Below, piece by piece: positions 1 to 8,291 of a DNA stretch of 64,000 nt. The notes under the pieces were generated by a model, which did no database searches, was not told the origin of the DNA, and saw nothing but the letters and a program-made list of their open reading frames with translations. Origin of the DNA: Variovorax paradoxus (GTDB taxonomy: Bacteria; Pseudomonadota; Gammaproteobacteria; Burkholderiales; Burkholderiaceae_C); NCBI RefSeq assembly GCF_030811855.1, contig NZ_JAUSRN010000017.1, forward strand, positions 1-64,000. Direction: 5' to 3'. How positions within the stretch are numbered: the stretch's first letter is position 1; the number at the start of each line of letters is the position of its first letter. Position numbers and translations under genes: made by a program.

Positions 1-395
1 TACCGTTCCATGTCCTGCGGCATGTGCTCGACGTCTGAGCGCCGTCGACTCCGTCAACAAGTCGACGTCAAGAGGGCCTTGAGGCCGCGCTTACGTTTCT
101 GGGCTTCGCTCGCGGTCAAGGAAAAGAAGATTGCCGCAACCCGCGCTTTTGCGATTTGGCGGCGGCCTCTCCACCTCACCTGCCCAGCCGGCCTCATGAG
201 GGGGGCGTGGCAATTGGTCGATCTCAGCTCCCAAATTGATGCCGGCGCGATCAGGGGTCGATCGACGTGCAGAGGGTTGAACGGTCCGCCGCGAAGCGCG
301 GCTTGACAACGCTCGGCGAGTTGTTCCTCTTCCAACGCGGAAGGCACTCGCGTACCGCACCAGATTCAGTTTGATTTCTGATAGGGCGCTTCTCC
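1..395. other. Non-coding or eroded stretch, no gene recognised
   Basis: I see no convincing gene in these first 395 bases. Several overlapping reading frames stay open on both strands, as expected of GC-rich DNA, but none gives a recognisable protein or a good ribosome binding site. The stretch lies beside two gene relics and is probably eroded sequence as well. Confidence 0.5.
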
Positions 396-483
396 GTGAT
401 GCCTGGGCTGATTGACTGCCATGTGCTTGTGGTGGCCCCAACTTCAACCTCGGCGCATCTGCCAAGATGCCTAACGTCCTTGC
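396..483 (+). pseudogene. Relic of an amidohydrolase gene (metal-motif fragment)
   Basis: The plus strand near 396 encodes MPGLIDCHVLVVA, which matches the metal-binding start of imidazolonepropionase-like amidohydrolases (usually PGLIDCHVH). The second metal-ligand histidine is replaced by Leu here. The match then continues in another frame as NFNLGASAKMPNVLA, also typical of that family just after the motif, so there is at least one frameshift inside about 90 bases. No start, no domain body and no C-terminus remain. It abuts a second relic of a different gene. The family call rests on a short motif and is moderately sure; the broken state is clear. Confidence 0.55.
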
Positions 484-880
484 GCCGCGCCGCAGGATGT
501 GCGGCACATCGTGCTCACGCATCTGGACTTCGACCATGCAGGCGGGCTCGACGATATTCCGCAGGTCCAGGTGCACATGATGCAGCGCGAGCGTGAGGCC
601 GCCGAGCCACAACGCACCTGGCTGGACCGGCAGCGCTTTCGCCCGCAGCAGTGGTCGAGCGGTCGAGCCACCCGCGTTGGCAGGTCTATGCGTCGCGCAA
701 GGGCGGTGCCCCCTGGTAAGGTTTCGAGTGCGTGCGCGGCATGCGCGGACTCCCGCCCGAGATCCTCATGGTGCCGCTGCCGGGTCATACCTTCGGCCAT
801 GCAGGCGTGGCGCGCGGCGACAGCACCCAGACGGCGAGCGACTGCGACGCCGTCACGAGCCTGAACAGTGTCCCTGTCGA
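484..880 (+). pseudogene. Relic of a metallo-beta-lactamase-fold hydrolase
   Basis: From about 484 the plus strand encodes DVRHIVLTHLDFDHAGGLDD, the HxxxDH zinc motif of the metallo-beta-lactamase fold, then a typical continuation ending near FRPQQW. The frame shifts around 650-680. The next frame carries RGLPPEILMVPLPGHTFGHAG, the second histidine motif of the same family, after an in-frame TAA at 717-719. The start is missing and the end is eroded. One frameshift plus one stop in a gene that is otherwise well conserved at protein level shows that it is dead. It is fused directly to the amidohydrolase relic upstream. Confidence 0.75.
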
Positions 881-984
881 CCGTAAAAGTCGTCTACAAA
901 ATGAATAGTTCGGCGAATGCAGCGTGATCAAACCGAGCATCCGGTGGCTACTTGACCATAGCCGGTAGCTGGCGCTTTCCTTGC

Positions 985-1797
985 TTATCGAGCCAACCAG
1001 GCTGGATCTGGGTCAGGCAACGGGATAGCTCCAATTAGAGCCTTTGTGTAGTCGTGCGAAGGCTGGGCAAAGATGTCGTCGGCGGGCGCAGATTCGACGA
1101 CTTCGCCTGACCGCAGGATGAGCAGATCATCGCAAAGACTTCGCACCAAGGAGAGGTCGTGACTGATGAAGATCAAAGACAAGCCCGTCTCTTTACGCAG
1201 CGCCTCGAGAAGGCCAACTATCCTGGCTTGAGCGGACACGTCGAGCCCGGACGTTACTTCATCTGCGATCAGCACTTCTGGCTCAAGTGCAAGTGCGCGT
1301 GCGATGTTCACGCGTTGTCTTTGGCCACCCGACAATTCGTGCGGGTATCGACTTGAGAAGCTTGCAGGAAGACCCACTCGCTCAAGCAGGGCAGCGGCAA
1401 CGCTCTCGGGGGTACGTTTGTTGAGCCGACCGAGGGCTTGCAGCGGTCGTGCGATGCTGACGCCTACGCGTTTGCGGGGATTGAGGGAGGACATCGGATC
1501 TTGGAAGACCAGTTGGACGCGTGACCGGTAAGCTGTCAAGGCCGGCCCGGTCAGCCGAGTAACTTCTTGGCCGTCAAAGATTATCCGTCCCTCTTGTGGA
1601 GGCATAAGTAACGTGAGAGCGCGTGCAAGCGTGCTTTTCCCGCTTCCCGACTCACCGATCACGCCCAACGAGCCGCCTCGTCCCAAGTTGAAGCCGACGT
1701 TGTTAAGAATGGTTCTTGGTGCAACCTTCGGCTTTCCGCGGCTGGTTGCCGGTACATCCAAGCGCAGGCCTTCAACTTGAAGTAGGGAGGTGTTCAT
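985..1797 (-). CDS. Peptide/Opp-type ABC transporter ATP-binding protein (DppF-like)
   Basis: This is the second ATPase of a Dpp/Opp-type importer; it binds ATP at the cytoplasmic face of the DppB/DppC-like permeases. Of 270 residues, Walker A (GESGSGKST) lies at about 48-56, the signature motif is LSGGQRQRVNIARAL, and Walker B is VLIADEVTSGLDVS, where Glu-Val replaces the usual Glu-Pro. It is shorter than typical DppF (about 320-330) because the C-terminal oligopeptide region ends soon after the conserved YTKAL motif. The start overlaps the stop of the upstream ATPase by 4 bases, so translation is probably coupled. It is the last gene of a 13.5 kb minus-strand operon. The substrate cannot be read from the sequence. 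Confidence 0.9.
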   Translation of the reverse strand: MNTSLLQVEGLRLDVPATSRGKPKVAPRTILNNVGFNLGRGGSLGVIGESGSGKSTLARALTLLMPPQEGRIIFDGQEVTRLTGPALTAYRSRVQLVFQDPMSSLNPRKRVGVSIARPLQALGRLNKRTPESVAAALLERVGLPASFSSRYPHELSGGQRQRVNIARALALEPEVLIADEVTSGLDVSAQARIVGLLEALRKETGLSLIFISHDLSLVRSLCDDLLILRSGEVVESAPADDIFAQPSHDYTKALIGAIPLPDPDPAWLAR

Positions 1798-2672
1798 CGC
1801 ATGGCCTCCAGACGGTCAAGGTGTTCCGCTTCTGCCATCAGCTTCGCAATAAGCTCATCTGCCACAGGCTTCAGGGTATGTCCTGGACGGTCGAAACGAG
1901 GTGTCGCTGAAAGCAGAGCTCTTGTGTAGTCATGTTGAGGGTTTTTGTAAACGTTTTCAACGGTCCCCTCTTCAAGGATGCGGCCCGTATGGATAACGCT
2001 CATGCTGTGCGCCAGCTTGGCGACGACACCAAGATCATGAGTGACCAGCAGCACGCCTTGGCCTTCGCTCCCGAGTTCACGGATCAACTTGAGCACTTCC
2101 TTTTGGACGGTCACGTCCAGCGCGGTGGTGGGTTCGTCACACAGGATGAGCTGGGGCTTACATGCCCAGGCTATGGCGATTACCACTCTTTGGCGCATTC
2201 CTCCTGAGAGCTCATGAGGGTACTGATTGAGCACGCGTTCCGGGTCCCGCATGTGTACTCGCTCTAGCAGCGATAGCATCTCTCGCTTCAGTGCTTCTCC
2301 GCTCAGGCCGCTATGTCGTCGAAGCACGTCTGCGATTTGAGACTCAATGCGGCGCACGGGGTTCAATGCCGTGAGCGGGTCCTGAAGGACCATGCTGACA
2401 ACCGTTCCACGCACGCTTCTCCATTGCCGCTCGCTCCAGTGCGTCACGTCTTGACCCGCCAACCGGATCCGACCCTTGACAATGCGAGCGCTTCGCGGGA
2501 GCAGGCCAGTCGCCGCCCGTGTCACCATGGACTTGCCTCCACCCGACTCACCCACGAGTGCGTGCACACTGCCTGATTCGACGGAGAGATTCACTCCGCG
2601 AAGCACACGGCTTGATTGGCCCGCGGTGCGAATCTCCACGTGCAGATCTTCGATTTCCAGAACCGCGCTCAT
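1794..2672 (-). CDS. Peptide/Opp-type ABC transporter ATP-binding protein (DppD-like)
   Basis: First ATPase of the Dpp/Opp-type importer, 292 residues. Walker A is GESGGGKS, the signature is LSGGMRQRVVIAIA, and Walker B is LILCDEPTTALDVT. The C-terminal part keeps the oligopeptide-transporter motif YTRALLSATP. The start overlaps the DppC-like permease by 4 bases and the end overlaps the DppF-like gene by 4 bases, so the four transporter genes form a tightly coupled set. It probably forms a heterodimer with the DppF-like protein. The operon also carries oxidoreductases and an exported VOC protein, which suggests import of a catabolic substrate rather than simple peptides; that is inference. 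Confidence 0.92.
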   Translation of the reverse strand: MSAVLEIEDLHVEIRTAGQSSRVLRGVNLSVESGSVHALVGESGGGKSMVTRAATGLLPRSARIVKGRIRLAGQDVTHWSERQWRSVRGTVVSMVLQDPLTALNPVRRIESQIADVLRRHSGLSGEALKREMLSLLERVHMRDPERVLNQYPHELSGGMRQRVVIAIAWACKPQLILCDEPTTALDVTVQKEVLKLIRELGSEGQGVLLVTHDLGVVAKLAHSMSVIHTGRILEEGTVENVYKNPQHDYTRALLSATPRFDRPGHTLKPVADELIAKLMAEAEHLDRLEAMR

Positions 2673-3547
2673 GCGCGCACCACCGGGTCAAGTTCCTGAC
2701 GCAGGCCGTCGCCGAGCGCATTGAGTCCAAGCACTACAAGCATTGTTGCCAAAACTGGAAGCAACATCAAAGACGGAGCCTGGTTAACGTACAGACGCCC
2801 TTCGCCCAACATTCCGCCCCAAGTTGACGCGCCAGAGGCAACAGATAGCCCAACAAAGCTGAGAATCGCCTCAACGACTACGGCGATCCCCATCTCCAAG
2901 GTGACCACGGTGATAAGCAATGGCGTGACATTGGGGAGTACCTCGGAAACCAGTATGCGAAGCGGAGACATACCGAGCATGCGCGCAGAAGTCACGTAGT
3001 CCAGGGCACGCTGCCCCTGGGTTTCGGCTCGAACAACACGAGCGAACCTGGTCCAATCCACAACCGCGATTGCAATCACCACTGACGTCAGCCCCGTGCC
3101 CAGTAGAGCGACTAGAACTACCGCCAACAAGACGGGGGGGAACGCCATCCAGACATCAACCAAGCGAGAGACGATGGCATCGATTCGCCCCCCAAAGTAG
3201 CCGGCTGCGGCACCCAGGGCGGTGCCAGCGAGCGCGGCCAGGAGCGTGGCCGCAAAGGAGACTATGAGCGCGGTGCGAGCACCCCAGATCAACCGCGACA
3301 GTACGTCCCGCCCGAGGTTATCGGTGCCAAGCCAGTACGGCGTCTTGCCGGCTTCGGCCGGCGGCGCGGCTTCTGACCAAACTGGAGGTTGCAGTTGCGC
3401 GAGGAAGTCCTGGTCTAAGGGATCGTGCGGGGATAGCCAAGGAGCAAACAGTGCGCACAAAAGCAGCAATGCCATGACGATCCCACCGATAACAACTCGG
3501 GGATTGCGTACGAGGCGAGCTGTCAGAGGAACGGTCGCGCGGCTCAT
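2669..3547 (-). CDS. ABC transporter permease, DppC/OppC type
   Basis: Inner-membrane permease of 292 residues with one N-terminal transmembrane segment (about 18-36) followed by the binding-protein-dependent transport domain. The family motif GTDNLGRDVLSRLIWG lies in the periplasmic part and the EAA-type loop for ATPase contact is near ARMLGMSPLRILVSEVLPN. It pairs with the DppB-like permease. Four-base overlaps with both neighbours (3544-3547 and 2669-2672) indicate coupled translation. Length and topology are normal for DppC. Confidence 0.92.
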   Translation of the reverse strand: MSRATVPLTARLVRNPRVVIGGIVMALLLLCALFAPWLSPHDPLDQDFLAQLQPPVWSEAAPPAEAGKTPYWLGTDNLGRDVLSRLIWGARTALIVSFAATLLAALAGTALGAAAGYFGGRIDAIVSRLVDVWMAFPPVLLAVVLVALLGTGLTSVVIAIAVVDWTRFARVVRAETQGQRALDYVTSARMLGMSPLRILVSEVLPNVTPLLITVVTLEMGIAVVVEAILSFVGLSVASGASTWGGMLGEGRLYVNQAPSLMLLPVLATMLVVLGLNALGDGLRQELDPVVRA

Positions 3548-4539
3548 CGTGGGGCTCCTCGAAGTCTGGGGTTGAGTGCGAGGGTGAGTGCATCCACGAA
3601 TAGATTGATAGCGACAAATAACACGGCGAAGGTTAGTACCAAGCCTTGAATCAAGGGTAGATCTCGAGCAATGACCGCATTGATTGCCAAGCTACCAATA
3701 CCTGGGTAGCTGAAGAGGCGTTCGATGAGGACAGTTCCACCAAGCAGGAAGGCGAACTGAACTCCAGTGATCTGAAGCGCAGGCGTGACGGCATTCGGAA
3801 GGGCTTCGGTCAACAGAACGCGGGACAAGGAGAGCCCTTTTAATCGTGCCAGCAGCACGTAGTCGGACGACAAGGCTTCGCGCATGGACGCCTTTAGCAC
3901 TCGCGCGATGATGGCCGCTACAGGCAAGGCGAGCGCTAGTGAAGGGGCGATTGAATGCTGAAAAACCGAGGCCGTGACGTCCAGGCGCCCGCGAAGTAGG
4001 CTTTCAATAAAAATGAAGCCGGACCGAGAGTCAAACTGCAGTAGGGGGTCGACACGACCGGAAATTGGCAACCACATCCAGACTACACCGAAGAGCAATA
4101 TGAATACGAGGCCCCACAGAAAGTCTGGGACCGCTTGAACCAAGGCCGCGACCCCATCGATGGCCGAAGAAAGCCAGCTGCCGTGAGTCGCAGCCGATAC
4201 GACGCCGGCCAAGCCTCCAGCGACCACCGCAAAAAACAATGCGGTAAAGCCCAACTCCAGCGTGGTTGGAAGTCGCGAGCCGATCAGATAGAGGACGCCT
4301 TGTCGCTGACTTATGGAGGTCCCGAACTCTCCTTGAAGAGCCTGTACGATCCATAAACCATACTGCTCTGGGATAGAGCGGTCCAGCCCGTAGAAGGCTC
4401 TGAGTCGCTGAATGTCCTCAGGGCCTGCTCCTGGAGGGATCATCATTGCAACTGGGTCCCCAGGGACCACGCGCATCAGCACGAAAACAACGAGGCTTAC
4501 ACCCAGGAGCGTAAGCAGGATGTGGACAAAACGGCGCAA
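3544..4539 (-). CDS. ABC transporter permease, DppB/OppB type
   Basis: Inner-membrane permease of 331 residues, the usual DppB length. It begins with the typical N-terminal segment ending FVLMRVVPGDP, has about six membrane segments, and ends with the conserved Asp-Pro-Arg-type tail (here LNPRLRG). The EAA loop is seen at LKGLSLSRVLLTEALPNAV. It overlaps the DppC-like gene by 4 bases and lies 17 bases after the VOC-protein gene. With the neighbouring solute-binding protein, DppC and two ATPases the importer is complete. Confidence 0.92.
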   Translation of the reverse strand: MRRFVHILLTLLGVSLVVFVLMRVVPGDPVAMMIPPGAGPEDIQRLRAFYGLDRSIPEQYGLWIVQALQGEFGTSISQRQGVLYLIGSRLPTTLELGFTALFFAVVAGGLAGVVSAATHGSWLSSAIDGVAALVQAVPDFLWGLVFILLFGVVWMWLPISGRVDPLLQFDSRSGFIFIESLLRGRLDVTASVFQHSIAPSLALALPVAAIIARVLKASMREALSSDYVLLARLKGLSLSRVLLTEALPNAVTPALQITGVQFAFLLGGTVLIERLFSYPGIGSLAINAVIARDLPLIQGLVLTFAVLFVAINLFVDALTLALNPRLRGAPR

Positions 4540-4556
4540 TCCGATCCCCTATGCTG

Positions 4557-5153
4557 TCAGCGACGTGGCGCCCAGAGCTTAACCTTCGAGTTCTTCTCAT
4601 AGGCCATGCCCTTGGGGTAACTTATCAGCTCGAGTTGCATCCCCCAGGGGGTGAAGATGTAGGTGATAGCTTGGCCAGCTGTCGGGCCCTCATTTATTGC
4701 AAATGGACCAAGAAGAGTCTTGACGCCTTGAGCGCGGGCCCTGTCGACAGCGGCCTTCAGATCAGTGACATAGAACGCAACGTGGTAGCCCGCATGATCG
4801 CTGTTTCTTGGGCGCTCGCTCTTCTGGTCAGGCGCGCTGTACTGGAAGAGTTCAATGTTCGAGCCCTCGCCGCAACGCATCAAGACGATCTCCTTGATCT
4901 CGGCACGGGGATGAACGTCGAGAAGGTCCTGCATCAAGTTGCCTTGTGGGTCAGCGATCGGCCCGAAGCTCGTGGCCTTTTGGCAACCCAGAACATCTTG
5001 GAAGAAGTTAACCGCTTGGACGATGTCTGGAACCGTGAAGCCGACGTGATCGAGTCCCCGAACACCTGGCAGTTTGTTCTGACTGGCTTGAACGGTGCCA
5101 GAAAGAAATGCAGTGGCTATTACAAGAGCGCCCACTAGGGTCTGAGTATTCAT
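4557..5153 (-). CDS. VOC-family protein with signal peptide
   Basis: A 198-residue protein with a cleavable signal peptide (hydrophobic residues about 5-22, cleavage near VQASQ) and one vicinal-oxygen-chelate module pair. The first half starts GLDHVGFTVPDI, with the usual metal-site His, and the second has YHVAFYVTDLKAAVDRARAQG and ends with a Glu in MQLELISYP. VOC proteins include glyoxalase I, extradiol dioxygenases and epimerases; nearly all are cytoplasmic. This one sits between the solute-binding protein gene and the permease genes of an ABC importer, so a periplasmic role in binding or converting the transported compound is plausible (inference). The reaction is unknown. Confidence 0.82.
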   Translation of the reverse strand: MNTQTLVGALVIATAFLSGTVQASQNKLPGVRGLDHVGFTVPDIVQAVNFFQDVLGCQKATSFGPIADPQGNLMQDLLDVHPRAEIKEIVLMRCGEGSNIELFQYSAPDQKSERPRNSDHAGYHVAFYVTDLKAAVDRARAQGVKTLLGPFAINEGPTAGQAITYIFTPWGMQLELISYPKGMAYEKNSKVKLWAPRR

Positions 5154-5170
5154 GGCAAATTCTCCTAGTT

Positions 5171-6715
5171 TCAGACGCGGCCGATGGTCTGTGGAAGCAC
5201 GAAGCCGGCGCCGTGCGGCGCGAACTTCAAGCCCTTGCGGAAAACAACAGTCTGGCTGTACTGGAAGAGTGGGATGACCAAGGCTTGCTCTGCGATGTAC
5301 TTGTCCACTGCCTTGTATCCCGCGAGACGCTTGGCTTCGTCCTTTTCTCCCCAGAGCGGTGCGATCTTTCCGTCCAAAGTCTTCGGGTCCTTCCAGGCTG
5401 AATGTGGCGAGTGACTGAACATGGCAAAGCCAGTGGAAGTCGACGGGTCACCAATCGAATTGCCCCAGTTGTAGAAAGCAGCTGGCGCGAGTTTGTGCTG
5501 AGCTCGCAACTCAAAGTGTTTGGCGACCTCGTACACCTCGAGCTCAACCTCGGCACCGATGGCCTTCCACATGCCTGCGATGGCTTGCATCACTTCAAAG
5601 TCCTTTGGCTTGAAGCCTCGCGTGGTTTGCACCTTGAACTTGAGCGGCTTGTCGCGGGTGTATCCAGCCTCAGCCATCAACGCCGCGGCTCGTTTGGGAT
5701 CAAACGGCGCCTTGATGCTTGCGTCGTAGGCCGCATAGCTCTGGGCTTGCAAGGTGTCGATTGGCACGACATGCCCTTTCAGAAGGCGCTCTGCCAAAGC
5801 CTTTTTGTCGATGGCCAAAGCCAGAGCCTGACGAACTTTGTCGTTCGTCATGGGTTCGACGTTGGTAAGGAAAATCATTCCGATATCCGAGACGGGTGCA
5901 ATGCTGGCAGTGAAGCCCTTGGCACGCAGACGTTCAGCTTCCTCATACGGAACCTCGAGGGTGAGGTCTGAACGCCCCGATTCCAGTTCGGCAACTCGTG
6001 CCGAAGGGTCAGTAGCGAACTTGATCACGACCGTCTCGAAGGAAGGCTTCGGACCGAAGTAGTCTTTGAAAGCGCGAAGGCGCATGTGAGAGCCTTGTAC
6101 GAACTCCTCGACCTGGTATGGGCCGCAGCCAACCGGCTTTTTCTCGAAGCCTGACGCCCCGACCTTTTCGTAGTACGCACGCGGCAGCACGTAGCCTGTC
6201 AGGAATGCCATCCACTTAAAGAACGCCGGTTCAAACTCCTTCACATCGGCGATCACCTTGTCGCCTTGTACGCGGATGTTTCCAACCTTGCTCCAAACAA
6301 ACTGGATAGGGTTGCCAGTTTTGGTATCGCCCGCACGACGCAATGACCACGCGACATCCTCGGGGGTCACGGCGCTACCGTCATGCCATTTGGCGCCACT
6401 TCTCACCGTCAGACTGATTTGCGTCTTGTCTGCATTCCAGCCCCACTCTGACAGCAGGTCCGGTTTGAGAGTGAGATCGGGGTTCTGGTCAATGAACTGC
6501 GAGAAGACTGCTTTGTAAAGCGACTGAATAGTCGGATTTACCGCGGAAGGCCCCACCGTTGGATCCCAGGAGGGGAGATCGACGTTGTAGGCAATCGTCA
6601 GCGAGCTCTGAGCTTGAGCGAGTACTTGCAGGGGCCCAGTGCTGCCAAGCGCAACCAGACTGACGCTGCCGTAACGCAGGAAGTTTCTACGGTCGATTCC
6701 AGACTCTACGAACAT
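5171..6715 (-). CDS. ABC transporter solute-binding protein, family 5, with Tat-like signal
   Basis: Periplasmic binding protein of the peptide/nickel family (SBP_bac_5), 514 residues from the chosen start. The N-terminus has RRNFLRYG followed by a hydrophobic stretch ending in AQA, which fits twin-arginine export. The body has the family motifs KWHDGSAVTPEDVAWSLRR and GCGPYQVEEF. Three ATGs are available; I chose the one at 6715 because TTGGAG lies 6 bases upstream, while the ATG at 6754 lacks a clear binding site. It heads the transporter part of the operon, 18 bases before the VOC gene. Ligand unknown. Confidence 0.9.
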   Translation of the reverse strand: MFVESGIDRRNFLRYGSVSLVALGSTGPLQVLAQAQSSLTIAYNVDLPSWDPTVGPSAVNPTIQSLYKAVFSQFIDQNPDLTLKPDLLSEWGWNADKTQISLTVRSGAKWHDGSAVTPEDVAWSLRRAGDTKTGNPIQFVWSKVGNIRVQGDKVIADVKEFEPAFFKWMAFLTGYVLPRAYYEKVGASGFEKKPVGCGPYQVEEFVQGSHMRLRAFKDYFGPKPSFETVVIKFATDPSARVAELESGRSDLTLEVPYEEAERLRAKGFTASIAPVSDIGMIFLTNVEPMTNDKVRQALALAIDKKALAERLLKGHVVPIDTLQAQSYAAYDASIKAPFDPKRAAALMAEAGYTRDKPLKFKVQTTRGFKPKDFEVMQAIAGMWKAIGAEVELEVYEVAKHFELRAQHKLAPAAFYNWGNSIGDPSTSTGFAMFSHSPHSAWKDPKTLDGKIAPLWGEKDEAKRLAGYKAVDKYIAEQALVIPLFQYSQTVVFRKGLKFAPHGAGFVLPQTIGRV

Positions 6716-6844
6716 GCTCATCTCCAAGTGAAGAGGGATTGAATCAACAGACATTCGGCCTACCGTCTTTTATTCCGTAGACGGCGGCGCACCTAGGGGG
6801 CCAAGTGAGTAATTCCCACCTGGCAGCGAAACTGAAGAATTTGC

Positions 6845-7840
6845 TCAGTCGGCAGTGATGCCGCGGGCTTTCACGATCTCGGTGAACAACTTGGTTTCGG
6901 TTTGGACCATGGACTTGTAGTCTGCTCGTGAGACGGGAACTGCTTGAGCGCCGAGTTCGATGAAGCGTGCCTGGACAGCAGGGAGGGACAGGATCTTGTT
7001 GATCTCGCGGTTCATCCTCTCCACCGTAGCCGCGGGCATGCCTGCAGGTGCGTAGATTCCAAAGTAGGTATCTGCATAAACGCCATTGATGCCGAGCTCA
7101 GAAAAGGTCGGAACATCCGGAGCGCTGACGGTGCGTTTGCGGCTGGCCACGGCCAGAACTTTGAGCTTGCCCGCCTTGACGGTGGGGAACACGGTGCCCG
7201 GTGCAAACCCAAAATCAATCTGGCCAGCCATGACGTCTTGAATAACCGGCGCTGCACCTCGATAGGGCAGGTGGGTCGCGGTAATGCCGGCGCTCTGCTT
7301 GAGCAGTTCTCCCGCCAAATGAGGAGTGGTTCCATTGCCTGCAGAGCCGTAGCTCATCGTGTCCGGATGGGCCTTGGCGTAAGCCACAAAGTCTTTGAGA
7401 TTGTTCGGTTGCAATGTGGTTCTGGTGATCAGAAACAACTGACTATTGGCAAGAAGAGCCACCGGCTGGAGATCTTTCTGCGGATCGAAAGGCATCCGTG
7501 CAAACATCATTGGATTGACCGACTCGGTGGTAGACACCGTGATCAGAAAGGTGTGGCCATCGTTGCCATTTCGCACCACTTCGGTGCCGGCAACGTTGCC
7601 GCCCGCACCTCCGCGGTTGTCGATAACTACCGGTTGACCGAGTGCTTCAGTCAGCTGAGGCTGGATGACTCGCGCCATAACATCTGCCAAGCCGCCGGCG
7701 GCGAAGGCGACCACGAGTCGCACTGGACGTGTGGGCCAACTGTTCGACTGCGCACTTGCACCGGACGCCGCGACCACGCTGCACAGTCCAAAGAGGGCCG
7801 CAAGGGCCGGGCGGTAAAGGGAAGAAGGAGTTCGGATCAT
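6845..7840 (-). CDS. Bug-family tripartite tricarboxylate transporter receptor
   Basis: Periplasmic solute receptor of the Bug family, 331 residues, with a signal peptide ending near ASAQ and the family opening WPTRPVRLVVAFAAGG. Further family features are VIDNRGGAGGN, the GSAGNGTTPHLAGE segment and the LPYRGAAPVIQDV motif. Bug proteins bind carboxylates and aromatic acids, and in Burkholderiales they are often orphaned from membrane partners, as here: no TctA/TctB genes are nearby. It lies between the RidA-like gene and the ABC binding protein. Co-transcription suggests it binds a substrate or intermediate of this operon (inference). Confidence 0.92.
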   Translation of the reverse strand: MIRTPSSLYRPALAALFGLCSVVAASGASAQSNSWPTRPVRLVVAFAAGGLADVMARVIQPQLTEALGQPVVIDNRGGAGGNVAGTEVVRNGNDGHTFLITVSTTESVNPMMFARMPFDPQKDLQPVALLANSQLFLITRTTLQPNNLKDFVAYAKAHPDTMSYGSAGNGTTPHLAGELLKQSAGITATHLPYRGAAPVIQDVMAGQIDFGFAPGTVFPTVKAGKLKVLAVASRKRTVSAPDVPTFSELGINGVYADTYFGIYAPAGMPAATVERMNREINKILSLPAVQARFIELGAQAVPVSRADYKSMVQTETKLFTEIVKARGITAD

Positions 7841-7883
7841 GGGGAGGCTTCCAGGGCGGGGACGAGGATGAGCAGATCAACTT

Positions 7884-8291
7884 TTACGAGCCGTCATCGA
7901 CGACGGCAGTCACTTCAATCTCCACGAGCGCCTCGTCGTGCATCAGGGATGCAACTCCGACCGCTGTCATAGGGGGAAATTGGCGACCAATTTTTTTGCA
8001 ATATGTCATTGCGATGGCCGGCAGCTGCCGTTGGTATTCGCGTTTGTCTGTCACGAACCACGTCATGCGCGTGATGTGTTCTGGACCCGCATCAGAGTGA
8101 GAGAGAAGAGCAAGGATGTTGTCGAGCGCCTGACCTACCTGGTCAACTAAGGCATCCGATACGAAGTTGCCTTGCTCGTCCCAACCTACTTGGCCTGCCA
8201 GGAAGATGTGCCGCCCACGTGCGGTGATTCCACCAACGTGGCCGATTGGCCTGACCCAGCCGGGGACTTCGATCAGACGCTCGCGCTTCAT
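7884..8291 (-). CDS. RidA/YjgF-family protein lacking the usual catalytic arginine
   Basis: A 135-residue protein with the whole RidA fold: IFLAGQVGWDEQGNFV near the N-terminus and VEIEVTAVV at the end. Active RidA enzymes hydrolyse reactive enamines/imines with an Arg in the motif RxxVEVARL; the aligned segment here reads FPPMTAVGVASL, so a Met (about residue 108) stands where the Arg should be. It may therefore bind a ligand or catalyse another reaction rather than act as a 2-aminoacrylate deaminase. Its start overlaps the IorB-like stop by 4 bases (ATGA), tying it to the oxidoreductase. The Arg reading is an alignment by eye. Confidence 0.88.
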   Translation of the reverse strand: MKRERLIEVPGWVRPIGHVGGITARGRHIFLAGQVGWDEQGNFVSDALVDQVGQALDNILALLSHSDAGPEHITRMTWFVTDKREYQRQLPAIAMTYCKKIGRQFPPMTAVGVASLMHDEALVEIEVTAVVDDGS

